A DNA stretch of 64,000 nucleotides. Source: Nonomuraea basaltis (GTDB lineage Bacteria; Actinomycetota; Actinomycetes; Streptosporangiales; Streptosporangiaceae). A program made the translations under genes and the position numbers. The stretch spans positions 26,250-90,249 of the forward strand of contig NZ_VCJS01000029.1 of NCBI RefSeq assembly GCF_005893125.1. Reading direction: 5' to 3'. The notes below the pieces were generated by a model, which ran no database searches, was not told where the DNA came from, and saw only the letters and a program-made list of their open reading frames with translations. This document shows positions 9,655 through 18,917 of the stretch, in pieces; the stretch's first letter is position 1; the number at the start of each line of letters is the position of its first letter.

Positions 9655-12538
9655 CACGGCGCGCTCCTTCCGGGTCGTACAGGACGTGGGAGGTGACGGT
9701 GACGGGCACCAGCGTGCCCGCGACGGGCGCGTACAGCCGCTCCCCCAGACGGCCCTGCCCGCCCTTCACCAGGGCGAGGGCGAACGTACGGCCCAGGGCG
9801 GCGCTGCGGTAACTGGACGTCACGTGGCCGAGCATGGGTACGGGGGGCTCCGGCAGCGTGGCCGTGGAGACCAGGTGGGTCCCCTCGGGCAGCAGGAGCT
9901 CCGGATCTTCCGGCAGCAGCCCGACGAGCTGCTTGCGGTCCGCCCGCGCGGTGTCGGCCCGTGCGAAGGAGCGCTTGCCGATGAAGTCGGGCTTCTTCTT
10001 CGACACCACCCAGGACATCCCCAGGTCGTGCGGGGTGACGGTGCCGTCGGTGTCCTGGCCGACGATGGGATAGCCCTTCTCGGCCCGCAGCACGTGCATG
10101 GTCTCGGTGCCGTACGGGGTCACGAGCCCGGTGTCCATGATGGCCGTCCACAGGCGCAGGCCGTCCCAGGAGGTCACGTTGATCTCGTACGCCAGCTCGC
10201 CGGAGAAGCTGATCCGGCACACCCGCGCCGGGATCCCCGCCACGTCCGCCTCCCGCCAGGTCATGAACGGGAAGTCGGCCGCGTCCACCGCCAGTCCGGG
10301 CGCGAGCCCGGCGAGCACCTCGCGCGACCTCGGGCCGACGAGCGCGACCGTGGCCCACTGCTCGGTGACGGACGTGCAGTGGACCCGCAGCCAGGGCCAC
10401 TCGGTCTGCAGCCACTCCTCCATCCAGTCGAGCACGGCGGCCGCGTTGCCCGTCGTGGTGGTGACGAGGAAGTGGTCGCCGGCCAGGCGGATGACCGTGC
10501 CGTCGTCGAAGACCATTCCGTCGGGCCGGCACATCACGCCGTAGCGGATCGAGCCGACCTTCAGCGAGCTCATCAGGTTGGTGTAGAGCCGGTCCAGGAA
10601 CTCCCCGGCGTCGGGCCCGATCACGTCGATCTTGCCGAGCGTGGAGGCGTCCATCGCCGCCACGCTCTCGCGCGCGGCCCGGCACTCCCGCAGGACCGCG
10701 GCCTCCATGTCCTCGCCGGGGCGGGGGAAGTACCAGGGCCGCTGCCACTGGCCGACGTTCTCGAACAGCGCGCCGCCCGCGACATGCCACTCGTGCAGCG
10801 CCGTCACCCTGACCGGGTCGTGCAGCGCGCCGCGGTCGCGACCGGCCAGCGCCGCGAAGCTCACGGGCAGGTACGGCGCGCGGAACGTGGTGGTGCCCAG
10901 CTCGGCCACCGACGCGCCCACGGCGTGGGCCACGACCGCCGAGGTGAGCAGCCCGGAGGTCTTGCCCTGGTCGTGGGCCGTGCCCGCGGTGGTGTAGCGC
11001 TTGATGTGCTCGACGGAGCGCAGCCCCGCACCGGTCGCCCGGTGGATGTCGGCCACGGTCACGTCCCGCTGCAGGTCCACGAAGTGCGCCGAGTAGTCGG
11101 TCGCGGGAACCAGCCAGTACGCCAGGGCGGTGACCGCCTCCGGCTCCGCCGCCTCCCGGAGGGAGGGCCCGGCGGGCGAAGGGGGTGCGGCTTCGCGCGG
11201 CGGCACCGCCTGCGGAGAGCGGGCCGCGGACGCGGCGCGGGCTCCGGCGGTGGTGCCGCCTGCCAGGCAGCCGGGCAGCGTGAACACGCCTCCGGCCGCA
11301 CCCGCCACCTTGACCGCCTGGCGGGAGGTGTCCGGGACGAGCGTGCCGAGCGCCTCGTCGTAGCGCAGCGTGCCGCCCGACTGGCTGAACAGGTGCACGA
11401 CCGGATTCCACCCGCCGGACACGAGCAGCAGGTCGGCGTCGATCGAGCGCTCACGTGAGACGCTCCCGTCGCCGTCGCCGTCGCCGATGACGCCGCTGAC
11501 GCCGGGCTCCCCGACCACGACCGAGGAGAGCTGTCCGTCGCCGCGGGCGGTTGTCACCACCTGCCCGGTCAGGAGCTCGATGCCGCGCTCGCGTGCCCGG
11601 GCGGCCCAGCGCTCGCCCGGAGCGGTCCGTACGTCCACGATGGCCGCCACCTCGACGCCCGCCTCCGACAGCTCAAGAGCGGCCGCGTAGGCGCTGTCGT
11701 TCGCGGTGAACACCACCGCCCGGCGGCCCGGCAGCACCCCGTACCGGTTGACGTAGGTGCGGGCCGCGCCGGCCAGCATCACGCCGGGCAGGTCGTTGCC
11801 GGCGAAGGCGATCGGCCGCTCGTGCGCGCCGGTGGCCAGCACCACCTGCCGCGCTCTGATCCGCCAGACCCGCTCGCGCGCCACGTGCGCGGGGGCCGCC
11901 GCGCCGAGGTGGTTGGTCCGCCGCTCGACGGCGACCAGGTAGTTGTCGTCGTAGTAGCCGAAGACGGTGGTGCGCCGCAGGACCCGCACCTCAGGGAGCC
12001 CTTCCAGGTGAGCCGCGGTCGCGGCGGCCCACTCCGCGCCGGGCACGCCGTCCACCGCGTCCGGCGACCCGAGGAGGCCGCCGCCCGGCTCGCGCTGCTC
12101 GTCGGCGAGGATGACCCGCGCGCCGGAGTCGGCGGCGGCGCGGGCCGCGGCCAGCCCCGCCGGGCCGGCGCCGACCACCAGGACGTCGCAGTGGGCGTGG
12201 ACGGCGTCGTAGCGGGCCGGGTCCGGCTCGGCGGCCAGCCGTCCCTGCCCGGCCAGGCTCCTCGCGACCAGGCCGTCGTACAGCTCGACGGTGGTGGCGG
12301 GGAGCATCGGCTCCGGGAACGGCTCCTCGATCTGGACGACCGCGTTGGGCTCCTCGCTGCCGGCGGAGAACACGCCGCGCGGGCGGCCCAGCTTGACGCT
12401 CGTGGCGACCTGGCGCACACCGGCCGCCAGCAGCGCGGAGGCGAGCGTGTCACCGGGGTGGCCGGTGTACTCCTGCCCGTCGAACCGGAAGCGCAGGGTG
12501 CGGGAGCGGTCGATCCGGCCGCCGCCGTCCCGCCTCAT
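9647..12538 (-). CDS. soxA: Sarcosine oxidase alpha subunit
   Basis: The 963-residue subunit binds NAD and folate. An N-terminal ferredoxin-like plug domain (about 1-90, with GVFSAGSEEPNA) is followed by VLVVGAGPAGLAAARAA, a second dinucleotide-binding stretch, and a C-terminal GcvT-like tetrahydrofolate domain of about 370 residues. With SoxB, D and G it oxidises sarcosine to glycine, giving 5,10-methylene-THF and peroxide. The ATG at 12538 overlaps the soxD stop; longer upstream frames only read soxD antiphase. Two low-complexity inserts, a GDGDGDG run and a Pro/Ala-rich linker near residues 435-475, look lineage-specific. Confidence 0.95.
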   Translation of the reverse strand: MRRDGGGRIDRSRTLRFRFDGQEYTGHPGDTLASALLAAGVRQVATSVKLGRPRGVFSAGSEEPNAVVQIEEPFPEPMLPATTVELYDGLVARSLAGQGRLAAEPDPARYDAVHAHCDVLVVGAGPAGLAAARAAADSGARVILADEQREPGGGLLGSPDAVDGVPGAEWAAATAAHLEGLPEVRVLRRTTVFGYYDDNYLVAVERRTNHLGAAAPAHVARERVWRIRARQVVLATGAHERPIAFAGNDLPGVMLAGAARTYVNRYGVLPGRRAVVFTANDSAYAAALELSEAGVEVAAIVDVRTAPGERWAARARERGIELLTGQVVTTARGDGQLSSVVVGEPGVSGVIGDGDGDGSVSRERSIDADLLLVSGGWNPVVHLFSQSGGTLRYDEALGTLVPDTSRQAVKVAGAAGGVFTLPGCLAGGTTAGARAASAARSPQAVPPREAAPPSPAGPSLREAAEPEAVTALAYWLVPATDYSAHFVDLQRDVTVADIHRATGAGLRSVEHIKRYTTAGTAHDQGKTSGLLTSAVVAHAVGASVAELGTTTFRAPYLPVSFAALAGRDRGALHDPVRVTALHEWHVAGGALFENVGQWQRPWYFPRPGEDMEAAVLRECRAARESVAAMDASTLGKIDVIGPDAGEFLDRLYTNLMSSLKVGSIRYGVMCRPDGMVFDDGTVIRLAGDHFLVTTTTGNAAAVLDWMEEWLQTEWPWLRVHCTSVTEQWATVALVGPRSREVLAGLAPGLAVDAADFPFMTWREADVAGIPARVCRISFSGELAYEINVTSWDGLRLWTAIMDTGLVTPYGTETMHVLRAEKGYPIVGQDTDGTVTPHDLGMSWVVSKKKPDFIGKRSFARADTARADRKQLVGLLPEDPELLLPEGTHLVSTATLPEPPVPMLGHVTSSYRSAALGRTFALALVKGGQGRLGERLYAPVAGTLVPVTVTSHVLYDPEGARRDG

Positions 12539-12813
12539 GAGGCCACCGGCCGCGGCTCGCCGACGCGGTAGACGGCGTGGAGCTCGTTGGTCGCGGTGTC
12601 GCGCAGCGCGTTGAACCACCGGCGGCAGCCGGCGGAGTGGCTCCAGCGCTCGGCGAACACGCCCTTGGGGTTGTCGCGGAAGAACAGGTAGCGGGCCCAC
12701 TCCTCATCGGAGAGCGCGGCCGGGTTCTCCGGGTAGGCGACGTGGGCCTGCCCGCCGTAGTGGAACTCGGCCTCCTCGCGAGGGCCGCACCATGGGCAAG
12801 GGATCAGCATCAT
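12535..12813 (-). CDS. soxD: Sarcosine oxidase delta subunit
   Basis: This 92-residue SoxD has the zinc-site cysteines in CPWCGPREEAEF, then HYGGQAHVAYP, YLFFRDNPKG and WSHSAGCRRWFNALRDT, all typical of the delta subunit. Its ribosome site is embedded in GAGGACGTCAC just before the ATG; glyA has a nearly identical leader. It lies between soxB and soxA. Confidence 0.95.
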   Translation of the reverse strand: MMLIPCPWCGPREEAEFHYGGQAHVAYPENPAALSDEEWARYLFFRDNPKGVFAERWSHSAGCRRWFNALRDTATNELHAVYRVGEPRPVAS

Positions 12814-12822
12814 GTGACGTCC

Positions 12823-14052
12823 TCAGTGGGCGACCGCGGCGGCGCCGTGCTCGTCGACGAGCGCCCCGGTGACGAATCGATCAAGGGAGAAGGGGGCGGC
12901 GAGGGGGTGCGGGTCGTCGTGGGCCACCGTGTGGGCGAAGCACCAGCCCACGCCGGGGGTGGCCTTGAAACCGCCGGTGCCCCACCCGCAGTTGAGGTAC
13001 AGGCCGTCGACCGGGCTCAGCCCGACGATCGGCGAGGCGTCCGGCGAGACGTCCACGACGCCGCCCCAGGTGCGCAGCACGTGCGCCCTGGCGAAGACCG
13101 GGAACAGCTCCAGCGCCGCGGCCATCTGCCGTTCGATGATGTGGAAGGCGCCGCGCTGGCGGTAGGAGTTGGCCGTGTCGATGCCCGCGCCCATCACCAG
13201 CTCTCCCTTGTGGGCCTGGCTGACGTACACGTGGACGGCGTTGGACATGACGACCGTCGGATGGACGGGCTCGAGCAGCTCGGAGACCAGCGCCTGCAGC
13301 GGGTGGCTCTGCAGCGGCAGGTCGATGCCGGCCGTGGCGGCGACGACCGAGGTGTGCCCGGCGGCGCACAGCGCCACCCGGCCGGCCGCTATCGCGCCGC
13401 GGGTGGTGTCCACGCCGGTGACCCGGCCGCCGCTCACCCGCAGCCCGGTGACCTCGCAGTTCTCGATGAACTCGACGCCGAGCGCGGCCGCGGCCCGGGC
13501 GTACCCCCACGCGACGTAGTCGTGCTTGGCGATGCCCGCGCGCGGCTGGAAGGTCGCGCCGAGCACCGGGTAGCGGACGTCCGGGGAGACGTTGACGATC
13601 GGGCAGACCTCTTTCACCTGCGCCGGATCCAGCCACTCGGCGTCGACGCCGTTGAGCCGGTTGGCCTCCACCCGGCGTACGCTGTCGCGGACGTCCTGGA
13701 GGCTGTGCGCGAGGTTGAGCACGCCGCGCTGGCTGAACAGCAGCGGGTAGCCGAGCTCCTCCTCCAGCCCCTCCCAGAGCTTGAGCGCGTGCTCGTAGAT
13801 GCCCGCGCTCTCGTCCCACAGGTAGTTGGACCTGATGATGGTGGTGTTGCGGGCCATGTTGCCGCCGGCCAGCCAGCCGCGCTCCAGGACCGCGACGTTC
13901 GTGATGCCGTGGTTCTTGGCCAGGTAGTAGGCGGTGGCCAGGCCGTGGCCGCCCCCGCCGACGATCACCACGTCGTAGGCGGCCTTGGGCTCGGCGGCGC
14001 TCCACAACCGGTCGGGGTGGTCGGGCAGGTCGGCTCCGGGGGGACGCGTCAT
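12823..14052 (-). CDS. soxB: Sarcosine oxidase beta subunit
   Basis: The 409-residue beta subunit carries the sarcosine-oxidising flavin site. [20 protein letters not shown] at residues 26-45 is the FAD-binding fold, and [14 protein letters not shown] places His177 where characterised heterotetrameric enzymes attach FMN covalently. The C-terminal [15 protein letters not shown] is characteristic. The ATG overlaps the glyA stop by 4 bp, and soxD starts 9 bp after its stop. Confidence 0.95.
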   Translation of the reverse strand: MTRPPGADLPDHPDRLWSAAEPKAAYDVVIVGGGGHGLATAYYLAKNHGITNVAVLERGWLAGGNMARNTTIIRSNYLWDESAGIYEHALKLWEGLEEELGYPLLFSQRGVLNLAHSLQDVRDSVRRVEANRLNGVDAEWLDPAQVKEVCPIVNVSPDVRYPVLGATFQPRAGIAKHDYVAWGYARAAAALGVEFIENCEVTGLRVSGGRVTGVDTTRGAIAAGRVALCAAGHTSVVAATAGIDLPLQSHPLQALVSELLEPVHPTVVMSNAVHVYVSQAHKGELVMGAGIDTANSYRQRGAFHIIERQMAAALELFPVFARAHVLRTWGGVVDVSPDASPIVGLSPVDGLYLNCGWGTGGFKATPGVGWCFAHTVAHDDPHPLAAPFSLDRFVTGALVDEHGAAAVAH

Positions 14053-15305
14053 CGGGCCTCTCCATAGAGGGGGTGCTTGCCGGCGAGGGCTTCGACCCTG
14101 CCGCGCAGGAACGACAGGTCGGCGCCGGGGATCAGGGCGCCCGCGATGACGTCGGCGACCTCCTTGAAGTCGCCGGCGGCGAAGCCGCGCGTGGCCAGGG
14201 CGGGCGTGCCGATCCGCAGCCCTGAGGTGACCATCGGCGGGCGCGGGTCGAACGGCACGGCGTTGCGGTTGACCGTGATGCCCGCGGCGTGCAGCCGGTC
14301 CTCGGCCTGCTTGCCGTCCAGCTCGGAGTCGCGCAGGTCCACCAGGACGAGGTGGACGTCGGTGCCTCCGGTGAGCACCTTGACCCCGGCGGCGACGGCG
14401 TCGGGGGCCAGCAGCCGGTCGGCGAGGATCCGCGCGCCCTCCACCGTGCGCCGCTGCCGCTCGCGGAACGACTCCTCGGCTGCGATCTTGAAAGCGACGG
14501 CCTTGGCGGCGATGACGTGCTCCAGCGGCCCGCCCTGCTGGCCGGGGAACACCGAGGAGTTGATCTTCTTGGCGAGGTCCTCGGTCGACAGGATGACTCC
14601 GCCGCGCGGGCCGCCGAGGGTCTTGTGCGTGGTGGTGGTGACCACATGGGCATGCGGCACCGGAGAGGGGTGCAGGCCGGCCGCGACCAGGCCGGCGAAG
14701 TGCGCCATGTCGACCATGAGATAGGCGCCCACCTCGTCGGCGATCCGGCGGAAGGCCGCGAAGTCGAGCTGCCGGGAGTAGGCCGACCAGCCGGCGATGA
14801 CGAGCTTCGGCCGGTGCTCGCGGGCCAGCCGCTCCACCTCGTCCATGTCGACCAGGTGGTCGCTCTCGCGCACGTGGTAGGCGACGACCTTGTAGAGGCG
14901 TCCGGAGAAGTTGATGCGCATGCCGTGCGTGAGGTGGCCGCCGTGGGCCAGGTCGAGGCCGAGGATGGCGTCGCCGGGCTCCAGCAGGGCGGCCATGGCC
15001 GCGGCGTTGGCCTGGGCGCCGGAGTGCGGCTGCACGTTGGCCGCCTCAGCGCCGAACAGCGCCTTGACCCGGTCGGCGGCGAGCCGCTCGATCACGTCGA
15101 CGTGCTCGCAGCCGCCGTAGTAGCGCCTGCCCGGGTAGCCCTCGGCGTACTTGTTGGTGAGCACCGAGCCCTGGGCGGCCATGACCGCCACGGGCGCGAA
15201 GTTCTCCGACGCGATCATCTCCAGCGTCGAGCGCTGCCGGGCCAGCTCCGCCTCGATGGCGGCGTGGACTTCCGGGTCCGCCACGTCCAGCGGGGTGTCG
15301 ATCAT
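14049..15305 (-). CDS. glyA: Serine hydroxymethyltransferase
   Basis: The 418-residue PLP enzyme interconverts glycine plus 5,10-methylene-THF and serine. The PLP lysine is in [14 protein letters not shown], with [15 protein letters not shown] and [12 protein letters not shown] also diagnostic. Its place between the dimethylglycine oxidase gene and sox genes suggests a catabolic copy that combines the glycine and methylene-THF produced by its neighbours. It starts 13 bp after the upstream stop, preceded by an AGGAAAGG ribosome site. Confidence 0.95.
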   Translation of the reverse strand: MIDTPLDVADPEVHAAIEAELARQRSTLEMIASENFAPVAVMAAQGSVLTNKYAEGYPGRRYYGGCEHVDVIERLAADRVKALFGAEAANVQPHSGAQANAAAMAALLEPGDAILGLDLAHGGHLTHGMRINFSGRLYKVVAYHVRESDHLVDMDEVERLAREHRPKLVIAGWSAYSRQLDFAAFRRIADEVGAYLMVDMAHFAGLVAAGLHPSPVPHAHVVTTTTHKTLGGPRGGVILSTEDLAKKINSSVFPGQQGGPLEHVIAAKAVAFKIAAEESFRERQRRTVEGARILADRLLAPDAVAAGVKVLTGGTDVHLVLVDLRDSELDGKQAEDRLHAAGITVNRNAVPFDPRPPMVTSGLRIGTPALATRGFAAGDFKEVADVIAGALIPGADLSFLRGRVEALAGKHPLYGEAR

Positions 15306-15318
15306 GTGACGTCCTTTC

Positions 15319-17721
15319 CTAACCGCGCAGCCGGGTCATCGCCGGGTCGAACAGGGGCTCCTCGGCCACCACGGCTTCGACGCGCCGGTCGAAGTAGCCG
15401 ATGTGGACACTCTGGCCCGGGGTGGCGAGGGAAGCGGGCAGCCACGCGTAGGCGATGCCCTTGCCGATCGTGTATCCGTAGGCGGCGCTGGTGACGTAGC
15501 CGACCGCGCGTTCGCCGTCGTACACCGGCTCCCTGCCCATGACGACCTCGCCGGTGAGCAGGCAGGCGAGCCGGCGGGTGACCGACTCCTTGCGGGCTAG
15601 CAGCGCGTCGCGGCCGATGAAGTCGCCCTTGTCCAGCTTGACCGCGAACCCGAGCCCGGCCTCGTACGGGTCGTGCTCGAACGTCATGTCCGTGCCGAAG
15701 GAGCGGTACCCCTTCTCCAGCCGCAGGCTGGTGAAGGCGCCGCGGCCGGCGGCGATGACGCCGTGGTCGCGGCCGGCCGCCCAGAGGGTGTCCCACAGCT
15801 TGAGGCCGAGGTCGGCGGTGGTGTAGATCTCCCACCCGAGTTCGCCGACGTAGGACAGGCGGAGCATCGTGACGGGCACGTTGCCGATGTAGGCGCGGGT
15901 GCCGCGGAAGTAGCGCAGCGCGGTCAGGTCGGCGGTGGTGAGCGGCTGGACGAGGTCGCGCGCCTTGGGTCCCCAGACGCCGATGCAGCAGGTGCCGGGG
16001 GTGACGTCGCGCAGGTACACGTCGGCGGGGCGGTGCCGCTCCAGCCAGTCGAGGTCGAGGTTGCCGTTGGCGCCGACCTGGAAGTGCTGCGGGCCGAGCC
16101 GCGCCACGGTGACGTCGCTGCGGATGCCGCCGTCGGTGTCGAGCAGCAGGCAGTACGTCACGGAGCCGACAGACTTGTCCACGTCGCCGGTGGTGAGGCG
16201 CTGCAGGAAGGCGACAGCTCCGGGGCCGCCGACCTCCAGCCGCTTGAGCGCGGTCATGTCGTACATGGCGACGGACTCGCGGGTGACCTGCGCCTCCGCG
16301 CCGACGATCGGCGACCAGTACCGGGCCGCCCAGTCGCCGGGGACGGGGATCTCGCGGCCCTGCGGCAGCGGCTCGTTCGCGCCGTACCACTGCGGGCGCT
16401 CCCAGCCGGACGCCTCCAGGAAGACCGCGCCGAGCTCCTGCTGGCGGGGGTGGAAGGGGCTGGTGCGCAGCGGGCGGGGATCCTCCATCGGCTGGAGCGG
16501 GTGGATGATGTCGTAGACCTCGACGTAGTTCTGGCAGCCGCGGGCCAGCACGTAGTCGGGCGCGATCTGGTGCGGCTCGAACCTGTTGACGTCGCACTCG
16601 TGCAGGTCGAACGACGCGCAGTGGCCGTCGATGAGCCACTCGGCCATCGCGCGGCCGACTCCGGCGGAGTGGGTGACCCAGACCGCCTCGGCCACCCAGA
16701 AGCCCTCGACCTCGCGCGACGGGCCCATCAGCGGCAGGTGGTCGGTGGTGAAGGAGAACAGCCCGTTGATGCCCTCCTCGATCTTGGCCGAGCGGGTGGA
16801 CGGGAGCAGCTCCTGGGTTTGCGACCAGGCGTCGGCGAAGTCGTCGGGGGTGAAGGTGAGCACCGACGGCATCACCTCGGCGGCGTCGACGGACAGGATG
16901 TCGTCGGAGTCGACCGGCATGGGGCGGTGGCCGTAGTAGCCGATGCCGAGGGTGTCGAAGCGCTCGCGGTAGTACAGGTCGGCGTCCTGGTGGCGGAGGA
17001 TGGGCCGGGAGGCTTCGACGGCCTGGCCGGCCAGGTCGGGCACCTGCCCCGTCCAGGCGAGCTGGTGGGCGAGCGGGGTGAGCGGCAGCTCCATGCCGAC
17101 CATGCGGGCGACCCGCGGCCCCCAGATCCCGGCGCAGCACACCACGATGTCGGCGGGGATCTCCCCTTGGTCGGTCACCACCGCGGTGACCCGGCCGCCC
17201 TCGGTCCTGACGTCCAGCACCTCGTGCCGGGGCAGCACCCGTACGCCGCGCTCGCGGGCCCGGGAGAGCTGCGCGTCGACCGCCTTGACCGCCCTGGCCA
17301 GGCCGTCGGTGGGGATGTACAGCCCGCCGAGCACCTTGTCGCGGTCGAGGAGGGAGTGCCTGGCCACGCTCTCCTCGGGCGAGAGCAGATGGGTCTCGAT
17401 CCCCCAGGAGGCGGCCCAGCCCTGGCGGCGGCGCAGCTCGGCGAGCCGTTCGGGGGTGGTGGCCACTTCGAGCCCGCCGACCTGGTGGAAGCTGTCCAGC
17501 TCGACGAACTTCTCGACGGTGTAACGGGCCATCTCGGTCATGGTCTTCGAGCCGTTGATCTGGAACACCAGACCGGGGGCGTGGGAGGAGGATCCGCCGG
17601 TGGCGGGCACGTCTCCTTGGTCGACGACGGTCACGTCGGTCCAGCCGCGAGCGGACAGTTCGTCGGCGAGAGCCGCGCCGACCACGCCCGCGCCGATGAT
17701 GACGACGCTGGGGCCCGTCAT
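15319..17721 (-). CDS. Dimethylglycine oxidase/dehydrogenase-type FAD enzyme with GcvT domain
   Basis: The 800-residue protein has an N-terminal FAD amine-oxidase domain ([32 protein letters not shown], where related enzymes attach FAD to His) and a C-terminal GcvT-like folate domain ([19 protein letters not shown] to the end). It should demethylate dimethylglycine to sarcosine, passing the methyl carbon to THF. The ATG at 17721 has a strong GGAGGT site, which rules out the longer upstream start. It is the first gene of the dmg-glyA-soxBDAG-sdaA operon. Sarcosine dehydrogenase is a close alternative, but the separate SoxBDAG makes dimethylglycine the likelier substrate. Confidence 0.88.
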   Translation of the reverse strand: MTGPSVVIIGAGVVGAALADELSARGWTDVTVVDQGDVPATGGSSSHAPGLVFQINGSKTMTEMARYTVEKFVELDSFHQVGGLEVATTPERLAELRRRQGWAASWGIETHLLSPEESVARHSLLDRDKVLGGLYIPTDGLARAVKAVDAQLSRARERGVRVLPRHEVLDVRTEGGRVTAVVTDQGEIPADIVVCCAGIWGPRVARMVGMELPLTPLAHQLAWTGQVPDLAGQAVEASRPILRHQDADLYYRERFDTLGIGYYGHRPMPVDSDDILSVDAAEVMPSVLTFTPDDFADAWSQTQELLPSTRSAKIEEGINGLFSFTTDHLPLMGPSREVEGFWVAEAVWVTHSAGVGRAMAEWLIDGHCASFDLHECDVNRFEPHQIAPDYVLARGCQNYVEVYDIIHPLQPMEDPRPLRTSPFHPRQQELGAVFLEASGWERPQWYGANEPLPQGREIPVPGDWAARYWSPIVGAEAQVTRESVAMYDMTALKRLEVGGPGAVAFLQRLTTGDVDKSVGSVTYCLLLDTDGGIRSDVTVARLGPQHFQVGANGNLDLDWLERHRPADVYLRDVTPGTCCIGVWGPKARDLVQPLTTADLTALRYFRGTRAYIGNVPVTMLRLSYVGELGWEIYTTADLGLKLWDTLWAAGRDHGVIAAGRGAFTSLRLEKGYRSFGTDMTFEHDPYEAGLGFAVKLDKGDFIGRDALLARKESVTRRLACLLTGEVVMGREPVYDGERAVGYVTSAAYGYTIGKGIAYAWLPASLATPGQSVHIGYFDRRVEAVVAEEPLFDPAMTRLRG

Positions 17722-17734
17722 AGCCACCTCCGTT

Positions 17735-17751
17735 GTTGCGATGCATGCAAC
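17735..17751. promoter_or_regulatory. IclR-type operator-like 17-mer upstream of the dimethylglycine/sarcosine operon
   Basis: GTTGCG-ATGCA-TGCAAC is a near-perfect inverted repeat 13 bp upstream of the start codon; read on the minus strand it ends in CGCAAC like the other copies. It is one of at least five related 17-mers in front of choline/betaine genes. A weaker copy (AGCGCA-CTGTT-CGCAAC, 17754-17770) sits just upstream, next to the predicted -10. Confidence 0.6.
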
Positions 17752-17771
17752 CAAGCGCACTGTTCGCAACA

Positions 17772-17800
17772 AGCGTCGCTCGCCGCGTTCCGGGTGTCAA
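17772..17800 (-). promoter_or_regulatory. Candidate promoter of the dimethylglycine/sarcosine operon
   Basis: On the minus strand a perfect TTGACA (bases 17800-17795) is followed after 17 bp by the weak hexamer GACGCT (17777-17772). Both operator-like repeats lie directly downstream, as expected for a repressed promoter. The weak -10 makes the exact assignment uncertain. Confidence 0.4.
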
Positions 17801-17850
17801 GGGTGTGTTCTGTCTTATTCCGTACGGTTTGCGGTGCCTGCGCACACGCG

Positions 17851-17890
17851 CGCGCCCGGCCCGATCGAGTCGTCGACCGGGCCGGGCGCG
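17851..17890 (-). terminator. GC-rich hairpin, probable terminator after the betaine transporter operon
   Basis: A perfect 13-bp stem (arms 17851-17863 and 17878-17890) closes a 14-nt loop, 12 bp past the stop of the substrate-binding protein gene. There is no clear T-tract, as is common in actinobacteria. It would also insulate the dimethylglycine operon promoter. Confidence 0.6.
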
Positions 17891-17902
17891 AAGGGGAGGA
17901 TC

Positions 17903-18880
17903 TCAGCTACTGGGCAGCCAGGCCTTGACCTTGTCGGGGTTGTCGGTCACCCACTTGGCGGCCGCCTCGTCGGCCGACATCTTGTCCTCGGCGATGTACT
18001 TGGCCACGAGGTTCTGGTCGTCGTTCGTCCAGGTGAAGTTCTTGACCAGGGTGTAGGCGGGGCTGCCCGAGTCCGCGAACTTCTTGCTCACGATCTTGTC
18101 GAGCTCGTACGGCGGATAGTCGCACGCCACCTTCTCCGCATCGGCGTCGCAGCCCTCCTTGTAGGCGGGCAGGTTGACCTTGACCAGCCTGAGCTCGGAG
18201 AGGAACCACTGCGGCTCGTAGAAGTAGCCCAGGATCGGCTTCTGCTGCTTCTCCGACTGGCGGAAGGCCGTGATGAGCGCGGTCTCGCTGCCCGCGTACA
18301 CGACCTTGTAGTCGAGCTTGAGGTTCTTGACCAGGGCCTCGTCGTTGGTGACGAACGAGGGATCGCCGTCGAGGAGCTGGCCCTTGCCGCCGGACTCCGA
18401 GGTCTTGAACAGGGAGGCGTACTTGTTGAGGTTGTTCCCGTCGGTGATGTCGGGGTACTTCTCGGCCATCCACGGCGCCACGTACCAGCCGATGATGCCC
18501 TTGTTGCCGGTCGGCCCGGCGGACACGGCGACCTTCTGGTCCTCGATGTACTTCTTCTTGAGGTCGTCGTGAGCCCAGTTCTCGACGACCGCGTCGACCT
18601 CGCCGGTGCCGAAGCCCTGCCAGGCCACCTCCTCCTTCAGGTCCTTCTTGACCACCTTGCAGCCGAGCTGCTTCTCGGCGACGTACGCGATCACCGCGGC
18701 GTTGGCCTCGTAGCCGACCCACGGGTTGATCGCGATGTTCACGGTGCCGCAGGCCTTCGCGCCACCGCTGGCCGCGGGCTGGGCCTCACCGACCTTCGCT
18801 CCTCCGCACGCGGTGAGCAGGAGGCCTGCGCCGGTCATGAGCACGGCGGCCCGTACCTTTCCGCTCCTGGTAACTGACAC
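17903..18880 (-). CDS. Glycine betaine/choline-type ABC transporter binding lipoprotein
   Basis: The 325-residue protein is an OpuAC/ProX-type substrate-binding protein. It has a lipoprotein signal ending in LLLTACGG (acylated Cys near residue 26) and many Trp/Tyr residues (INPWVGYEAN, AVVENWAHDD, GWYVAPWMAEKYP, YFYEPQWFL) of the kind that form aromatic cages around quaternary ammonium groups. The GTG at 18880 follows AGGAGG. It is the last gene of the betB-ATPase-permease-binding protein operon. Choline or glycine betaine is the likely ligand from context. Confidence 0.9.
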   Translation of the reverse strand: MSVTRSGKVRAAVLMTGAGLLLTACGGAKVGEAQPAASGGAKACGTVNIAINPWVGYEANAAVIAYVAEKQLGCKVVKKDLKEEVAWQGFGTGEVDAVVENWAHDDLKKKYIEDQKVAVSAGPTGNKGIIGWYVAPWMAEKYPDITDGNNLNKYASLFKTSESGGKGQLLDGDPSFVTNDEALVKNLKLDYKVVYAGSETALITAFRQSEKQQKPILGYFYEPQWFLSELRLVKVNLPAYKEGCDADAEKVACDYPPYELDKIVSKKFADSGSPAYTLVKNFTWTNDDQNLVAKYIAEDKMSADEAAAKWVTDNPDKVKAWLPSS

Positions 18881-18917
18881 CTGGTCCTCCTGTATGTCCT
18901 CCGGCCGGCGGCCGGGT

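Noticed and set aside
9686..11458. Plus-strand open frame of about 590 codons opposite soxA
   Set aside because: It is an antisense shadow of a highly conserved gene and has Gly/Arg/His-rich non-protein-like composition.
12539..12700. N-terminal extension of soxA
   Set aside because: It only reads through soxD in another phase; the ATGA overlap at 12535-12538 gives the expected start.
17722..17772. N-terminal extension of the dimethylglycine oxidase gene
   Set aside because: The extension covers the operator-like repeats, while the ATG at 17721 has an excellent GGAGGT site.
15673..17928. Plus-strand open frame of about 750 codons opposite the dimethylglycine oxidase gene
   Set aside because: Antisense shadow; the minus-strand protein has clear flavin and folate domains.
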